Shown here piece by piece: positions 7,970 to 12,720 of a DNA stretch of 12,720 bases. The DNA is taken from positions 1 to 12,720 of the forward strand of contig JAAZMQ010000141.1 in assembly GCA_012798745.1 (NCBI GenBank), read 5' to 3'. Position 1 is the first letter of the stretch. Each line of letters starts with the position of its first letter. The notes below the pieces were generated by a model. That model was not told where the DNA came from, ran no database searches, and saw nothing but the letters and a program-made list of their open reading frames with translations. This DNA comes from Bacteroidales bacterium (lineage in GTDB: Bacteria > Bacteroidota > Bacteroidia > Bacteroidales > Dysgonomonadaceae). The translations under genes were made by a program, and so were the position numbers.

Positions 7970-9985
7970 ATGAAAAAAATAATCCTAATTTTCATTTGCA
8001 AACTCTTCGTTTTGAATGGATTTACAATAATAAATCAAGAAGAAAACCGTTGGGAAATTAACACATCAGGAGGCATCACTTGGAATATTGATTCTCGCTT
8101 ACCTCATTATGACCATATTGAGATGAGTGGTGAGCAGGTTTCTGTCGTTCTCAGGTATGGAGTAGATCAAGAAGGAGCTTTTGTATTAGAGCGCAGTTTC
8201 GTTTGGCCCATGTTGCGAACAATTCCGAACAATACTCATGCAAGTCTCATGCGACGCTTCGGGTGGGATATTGTGGGTGACATGATCACAGTGAATACAA
8301 GACGATTAACCCAGGAAAAAGTAAAGAATGTAACCCTGGACGGTATTTTGATAGTGGAAAGTGAATTCACTACCTTGCAGAATGGGAAATTAAAACTTAC
8401 TCGACATCTATTTCCATCAACCAAGGAACCGGCTTATTGTGAAAAGTATGTTCTGCAAAATGTGGGAGATCAGGCAGTTTTGGTTGAGGTTCCTAGTGCT
8501 AATTCAATTATTAAGACAGATCCTGAAAAAGGAGTTGATGGTGAATACATAATTGAGGCAACGGTATCTGGTGTGCCCGGTACATCGATTGAAGCTGGAG
8601 ATTCTGTAATTTTCTACGCTGATTTCAAGGCATACAAAAATGATCATACCGCACAGGCTATTGATGTTGAAAAGGAACTGATTAAAAGAAAAGATTTAAT
8701 ATCTGAGTTACAAGACAACTTAGTTCTAGAAACACCTGATCCGGTAATAAATACAATGTTCTCTTTTGCAAAAATACGCGGTTCTGAAAGTATTTATAAA
8801 ACAAAGGGGGGATATATGCACGGACCGGGAGGAGAGTCATACTATGCTGCTATTTGGGCAAATGACGAAGCAGAATATATCAATCCTTTTTTCCCATTTC
8901 TGGGTTATGATATTGGAAATATCTCTGCATATAACTCTTTTCAGCATTTCGCTAGATATATGAATAATGATTACAAGCCAATTCCTAGTTCGATTATAGC
9001 AGAAGGAACTGATATCTGGAATGGGGCAGGTGATCGTGGTGATGGCGCTATGATCGCTTATGGCGTGGCTCGATATGCGTTGGCAAGAGGAGATAAACAG
9101 GAAGCATTTGAATTATGGCCATTATTAGAATGGTGTCTTGAATATTGTCGGAGAAATTTAAATGAATGTGGCGTTGTCACTTCAGATACAGATGAACTTG
9201 AGAACCGATTTCCTTCTGGAGATGCCAATCTCACTACTTCATGCTTATATTATGATGCTCTGCTTTCAGCAACGTATCTTGGAAAAGACTTAGGCAAACC
9301 AGCCTCTCAGATCCAATCATATAAGAAACAGGCAAAGGAATTACGTCAAGCCATAGAAGATTATTTCGGAGGAACAGTTGAAGGTTTCAATACATACAAG
9401 TACTACAAAGAAAATAACGTGCTCCGTTCTTGGATTTGTATTCCTCTTACTGTAGGTATTTATGACCGGAAAGAAGAAACTATTAAAGCACTATTTTCAC
9501 CTCATCTTTGGACAGAAAACGGGTTACTGACTCAAGCTGGAAGTGAAACTTTTTGGGATCGGTCTACATTGTACGCTTTGCGTGGAGTATTAGCAAGTGG
9601 TGAAACAGAAAAAGGGATGAAGTATCTTAAGCATTATTCAACACAACGCCTGTTGAGAGAGCATGTTCCGTATGCTATTGAAGCATGGCCGGAAGGTAAT
9701 CAAAGACATTTGGCTGCAGAGAGTGGACTCTATTGCCGTATTATAACGGAAGGGTTATTTGGTATTCGTCCGGTCGGGCTTCATTCATTCACTCTAATGC
9801 CGAGTTTGCCAAAAAATTGGAATAAAATGAGTTTGAAAAAAATTAGAGCATTTGGAAATAATTTCGATCTGAACGTCTCTCGTAAAGGTAAGAAAATTAA
9901 AATCGACGTAATAATTGACAACAAATTAATCATAGAAAAAATTATTAATGAAGGGGAAGAAATCCTAATAGAACTTCCTCTTTAA
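7970..9985 (+). CDS. Secreted six-hairpin (alpha/alpha toroid) glycosidase-like protein, family not assigned
   Basis: A 671-residue protein probably acting outside the cytoplasm: the N-terminus is MKK followed by a hydrophobic segment to about residue 20, with no convincing lipobox. Residues ~25-245 look like a beta-sandwich. From ~260 onward it is helical with the look of an (alpha/alpha)6 barrel, as in glucoamylase-, trehalase- and rhamnosidase-type enzymes, and the last ~70 residues form a small beta cap. Acidic motifs that could line the active site are AEGTDIWNGAGDRGDG (E345, D348, D355, D358), SDTDELENRFPSGD (D408, E409, E411), EAWPEGN (E571, E575) and AAESG (E584). I cannot tell which are catalytic. 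The gene is intact, starts 26 bases after the upstream remnant ends and stops 32 bases before the MFS gene. Place and fold support glycan cleavage. It could also be a lyase or an isomerase/epimerase, since those share the toroid fold. Confidence 0.75.
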   Translation: MKKIILIFICKLFVLNGFTIINQEENRWEINTSGGITWNIDSRLPHYDHIEMSGEQVSVVLRYGVDQEGAFVLERSFVWPMLRTIPNNTHASLMRRFGWDIVGDMITVNTRRLTQEKVKNVTLDGILIVESEFTTLQNGKLKLTRHLFPSTKEPAYCEKYVLQNVGDQAVLVEVPSANSIIKTDPEKGVDGEYIIEATVSGVPGTSIEAGDSVIFYADFKAYKNDHTAQAIDVEKELIKRKDLISELQDNLVLETPDPVINTMFSFAKIRGSESIYKTKGGYMHGPGGESYYAAIWANDEAEYINPFFPFLGYDIGNISAYNSFQHFARYMNNDYKPIPSSIIAEGTDIWNGAGDRGDGAMIAYGVARYALARGDKQEAFELWPLLEWCLEYCRRNLNECGVVTSDTDELENRFPSGDANLTTSCLYYDALLSATYLGKDLGKPASQIQSYKKQAKELRQAIEDYFGGTVEGFNTYKYYKENNVLRSWICIPLTVGIYDRKEETIKALFSPHLWTENGLLTQAGSETFWDRSTLYALRGVLASGETEKGMKYLKHYSTQRLLREHVPYAIEAWPEGNQRHLAAESGLYCRIITEGLFGIRPVGLHSFTLMPSLPKNWNKMSLKKIRAFGNNFDLNVSRKGKKIKIDVIIDNKLIIEKIINEGEEILIELPL

Positions 9986-10017
9986 CACTACTCAATTCAT
10001 TACTAAAAAATAATTCT

Positions 10018-11226
10018 ATGCAGAATACGAATAAGGCGAAGTTATCCGCTATGATGTTTTTACAGTTCTTTATTCAAGGTTCATGGTACGTGACCATGGG
10101 AACCTATTTAGGAAGAACCCTCGAGTTTTCCGGAGTTCAAATCGGACTGGCCTACAGCACCGCCGCCATAGCAGCCATCATCTCACCGGTGATCGTGGGG
10201 ATGATCGCCGACCGGTTTTTCTCGGCAAACAGGGTGCTGGCATTCCTGAATATCGTGGGAGCTATCCTGCTTTTTTCCCTGACCCGGATCGAATCGTTCT
10301 CCTTGTTCTTCCCCGTTTTGTTGCTCTACAGTATCTGCTTTATGCCGACAATGTCATTGACTAATTCCATATCGTTCGCGAACCTGCGGGAGCCAGCGAA
10401 AGAGTTTTCAAGGATAAGGCTTTTCGGATCGTTTGGGTGGATCTGTTCAGGGCTTCTGATTAGTGCCCTAAAGATTGAGTCTTACTCCACCCCTTTCCTG
10501 ATCGGCGCAGGCATCTCCCTGCTGGCCGGAGTATATGCGTTGACCCTACCTTATAACGCTCCTGCACGGAATGTTGAAAAAGCAGGCGTACGTCAATTAC
10601 TCGGGTTCGACGCGTTTAAACTGACCAAAGACAGGTCTTTCCTGGTCCTGCTCGTCTTCTCGGCGCTCATCTGCATCCCGCTGGCATTCTATGACTCCTT
10701 TACAAACCTTTTCATTACCGACGTGGGGATCGAAAATGCGGCAGCCGCCATGAGTCTTGGTCAGGTTGCCGAAGTGATCTTCCTGTTCACTTTCCCGATC
10801 TTCTTCCTGAAATTACGGTACAAGGGCAGTATCGTCGCAGCTATCGCAGCATGGATACTGATGTACGGGCTTTTCACGCTGGGAGCACACACCGGGCAAA
10901 ACGGATTCATTTACGCTGTGTTGCCTCTTCACGGGTTCTGCTTCACCTTCTTTTTTGTTGCCGGGCAGCTTTTCGTGGATGAAAAGGCGCCCTCGTCGCT
11001 GCGTAACTCCGCTCAGGGTCTAATCGCTTTCGCCACGTATGGGGTGGGCAAATATCTAGGGACGTTGATTGCCGGAAACGTGGTCGACTTCTATTCCGCA
11101 CAAGGAAACTACAACTGGGTATCCATATGGACGGTTCCTTTCACGATGGCAATCGTTTTCCTGACAGGGTTTCTGTTCTTGTTCAGGGAAGATGTGAAGA
11201 AGAGATATGATAGAGATATGATATAA
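10018..11226 (+). CDS. MFS transporter, nucleoside:H+ symporter (NupG-like) type
   Basis: An inner-membrane permease of 402 residues with about 12 hydrophobic segments. The N-terminus KLSAMMFLQFFIQGSWYVTM followed by GTYL is characteristic of the nucleoside:H+ symporter family of the major facilitator superfamily (Escherichia coli NupG/XapB). The loop GMIADRFFSANRVL after helix 2 is the usual MFS cytoplasmic motif position. The protein ends in a basic tail (KKRYDRD). Relatives in Bacteroidota PULs often sit beside sugar enzymes, so the cargo here is more likely a sugar, glycoside or oxidised sugar than a nucleoside; that is inference from the neighbours. It lies 32 bases after the six-hairpin gene, close enough for one transcript. 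Base composition changes sharply at its start: hand-counted lines inside it reach 58-63% GC, against 30% in the last lines of the preceding gene. Confidence 0.9.
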   Translation: MQNTNKAKLSAMMFLQFFIQGSWYVTMGTYLGRTLEFSGVQIGLAYSTAAIAAIISPVIVGMIADRFFSANRVLAFLNIVGAILLFSLTRIESFSLFFPVLLLYSICFMPTMSLTNSISFANLREPAKEFSRIRLFGSFGWICSGLLISALKIESYSTPFLIGAGISLLAGVYALTLPYNAPARNVEKAGVRQLLGFDAFKLTKDRSFLVLLVFSALICIPLAFYDSFTNLFITDVGIENAAAAMSLGQVAEVIFLFTFPIFFLKLRYKGSIVAAIAAWILMYGLFTLGAHTGQNGFIYAVLPLHGFCFTFFFVAGQLFVDEKAPSSLRNSAQGLIAFATYGVGKYLGTLIAGNVVDFYSAQGNYNWVSIWTVPFTMAIVFLTGFLFLFREDVKKRYDRDMI

Positions 11227-11307
11227 AAGGAACGCTACCAGAGACGACGTAGTGGGACATCGAGTATGACTTTTCTTTTTAATTTCAAATTCAAATTAAA
11301 TTCACCT

Positions 11308-11328
11308 ACATAAATATTACATAAATAT
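11308..11328 (+). repeat. Short direct repeat overlapping the oxidoreductase start codon
   Basis: ACATAAATAT occurs at 11308-11317 and again at 11319-11328, one base apart. The second copy includes the first two bases of the ATG at 11327. The AT-rich leader fits Bacteroidota translation starts, which rely little on Shine-Dalgarno pairing. It may simply be low-complexity sequence. Confidence 0.5.
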
Positions 11329-12493
11329 GAAACAAAGAAAACTTAAAATGGGCATGATTGGCGGCGGAAGCGATGCCTTTATCGGAGCCATACACCGCCG
11401 TGCAGCCTTTATGGACAACTATATTGAGCTGGTTTGTGGCTGTTTTAGTGTCAATCCTGAAATCTCCAGAAGTTCAGGCAGGGAATATTTCCTCCCTGAT
11501 CATCGGGTTTACGATACCTACAAGGAGATGTTCGAAAAAGAGATGGAACTGCCTGCCGAAGAACGGATGGATTTTGTAACCATTGTCACACCGAACAAGT
11601 GGCATTTTGAACCCGCTATGATGGCATTGGAAAGAGGGTTTCACGTGGTTATCGATAAACCGATGACTTTTTCACTGGAAGAAGCCCTCAAGCTGAAAGA
11701 GAAAGTGGAAAAGACAGGATTGATTCTGGCACTGACCCATGTCTATTCAGGGTATCCGGCCGTCAAAGAGGCTAAAGCAAGAATTGCCAACGGAGAATTG
11801 GGTAAACTGCGTAAAGTATACGTGGAATATACACAGGGATGGCTGTCACAACGCATAGAGCTGCAGGAAGGGAATAATGCCGGATGGAGGACCAATCCAA
11901 AGACCGCGGGCAAGGCCGGATGCATGGGCGACATAGGAACGCATGCCTGGCACCTGGCAGAATACGTTACCGGACTGAAAGTACGGGAAGTGTGCGCCGA
12001 CCTGCAAACGTACGTGGAAGGACGCCTGGTGGACGACGACGGGGCATCCTTGCTGCGAATGGAAGGGGGAGTTACCGGAGTGCTGATGGCTACCCAGATA
12101 GCCACCGGTGAGGCGAACAATATCCGCCTTCGTGTGTATGGCGATAAAGGCGGATTGGAATGGAGACAGATGGATTCAAACAGATTGATCCTGAGATGGG
12201 GTGATAAGCCCGCTGAAGAACTGTACATGGGCAACAATGAATTTCTAAGCGATCTGGCTAAATGGAATACCCGGACCCCTGCCGGCCATCCCGAAGGATT
12301 CATCGAAGCCTTTGCCAATATTTACCGCAATTTTGCCCTGGCCGTCATGGCCAGAGAAAACGGTAGCAATCCGGGTGAACTGATTACCGACTTTCCTACC
12401 GTATATGATGGGGTAAGAGGAATGCAATTCGTAGAAATGATGGTACAATCTGCAGGAGATAACCATACAAAATGGCAAAAATGGATTGAATAG
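11327..12493 (+). CDS. Gfo/Idh/MocA family NAD(P)-dependent oxidoreductase
   Basis: A cytoplasmic oxidoreductase of 388 residues with no signal peptide, expected to oxidise or reduce a sugar or cyclitol hydroxyl with NAD(P). The N-terminal Rossmann fold carries the glycine motif GMIGGGSDAFIG (from residue 9). The conserved VTIVTPNKWHFEPA leads to the family's catalytic Lys in VVIDKP (K111). The C-terminal alpha/beta domain has GDIGTHAWHL, giving D202 and H206 in the D-x3-H spacing used by inositol dehydrogenase-like members. All three key residues are present, so activity is likely. It follows the MFS gene after 100 bases and shares its high GC content (37 of 60 in line 12001-12060). Family members in sugar loci make 3-keto-sugars or act on inositols, levoglucosan or aldoses; the substrate here cannot be chosen from sequence alone. 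The start is the ATG at 11327, in a short direct repeat. Confidence 0.93.
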   Translation: MKQRKLKMGMIGGGSDAFIGAIHRRAAFMDNYIELVCGCFSVNPEISRSSGREYFLPDHRVYDTYKEMFEKEMELPAEERMDFVTIVTPNKWHFEPAMMALERGFHVVIDKPMTFSLEEALKLKEKVEKTGLILALTHVYSGYPAVKEAKARIANGELGKLRKVYVEYTQGWLSQRIELQEGNNAGWRTNPKTAGKAGCMGDIGTHAWHLAEYVTGLKVREVCADLQTYVEGRLVDDDGASLLRMEGGVTGVLMATQIATGEANNIRLRVYGDKGGLEWRQMDSNRLILRWGDKPAEELYMGNNEFLSDLAKWNTRTPAGHPEGFIEAFANIYRNFALAVMARENGSNPGELITDFPTVYDGVRGMQFVEMMVQSAGDNHTKWQKWIE

Positions 12494-12720
12494 GGAATAT
12501 CCAGGAGGGTGATTGCAAAATTTAACGTAATAAAAAACGGATGATACATAACAGACATTTTCCAAAGTCATATGAAATAAAGATAGCTGGAATTTTAATT
12601 AATTAGTAACGAGCATATTACAATTTAAATATTTACGTATAAAACCTCCATGTTTGCTTTTAGAACACCCAAGCGGATGAAAATTTAGTAGGTTCGCTGA
12701 TTCCATATTGACTGATTTTA
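12494..12720. other. Non-coding 3' end of the window, nothing assignable
   Basis: These 227 bases after the oxidoreductase stop contain no convincing reading frame, no hairpin followed by a T-run, and no pair of boxes matching the Bacteroidota promoter consensus (TTTG, then TAnnTTTG 19-21 bases later). The AT-rich stretch at about 12590-12645 could be a leader or promoter of a gene beyond the window. Confidence 0.5.

Noticed and set aside
11743..12318. Minus-strand open frame of 191 codons inside the oxidoreductase gene
   Set aside because: It is a shadow in a GC-rich gene whose + strand product has complete family motifs; its own translation is rich in Ser/Pro/Arg and without a recognisable domain.

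Overview
The window is part of a polysaccharide utilization locus (PUL) of a Bacteroidota bacterium, most likely order Bacteroidales. The evidence is the adjacent SusC-type TonB-dependent receptor and SusD-type surface lipoprotein genes, the secreted glycosidases behind them, the lack of strong Shine-Dalgarno sequences, and all genes lying on the + strand. I cannot name a species.

Layout. Positions 1-3062 hold a susC-like receptor cut by the left window edge; only the tail of its N-terminal STN signalling domain is present. A susD-like lipoprotein gene follows (3082-4731). Next is a family GH2 glycosidase gene (4807-7228) broken by a frameshift that looks like loss of two bases near 5288-5290. 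Positions 7234-7348 are a 115-bp element with perfect 18-bp terminal inverted repeats, apparently a MITE or a remnant IS. Directly after it, 7349-7943 is the decayed 3' end of another glycosidase-like gene with at least one and probably two frameshifts. An intact secreted six-hairpin (alpha/alpha-toroid) glycosidase-like gene follows (7970-9985). The last two genes encode an MFS transporter of the nucleoside:H+ symporter type (10018-11226) and a cytoplasmic Gfo/Idh/MocA NAD(P)-dependent sugar oxidoreductase (11327-12493). The final 227 bases hold no gene I can support.

How the genes may work together (inference). SusC/SusD bind and import an oligosaccharide across the outer membrane. The GH2 enzyme, if functional in the population, and the six-hairpin enzyme trim it in the periplasm. 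The MFS protein brings the released sugar or glycoside through the inner membrane, and the oxidoreductase oxidises it in the cytoplasm. The substrate cannot be read from the sequence.

The locus looks mosaic and partly decaying. The first ~300 bases of susC and the last two genes are clearly more GC-rich than the susC body, susD and the 3' end of the six-hairpin gene. The middle carries a frameshifted enzyme, a mobile-element scar and a gene remnant. The most interesting items are the intact six-hairpin protein of unassigned family, its decayed neighbour with a similar C-terminal pattern, the compact inverted-repeat element, and the apparent composition break inside susC.
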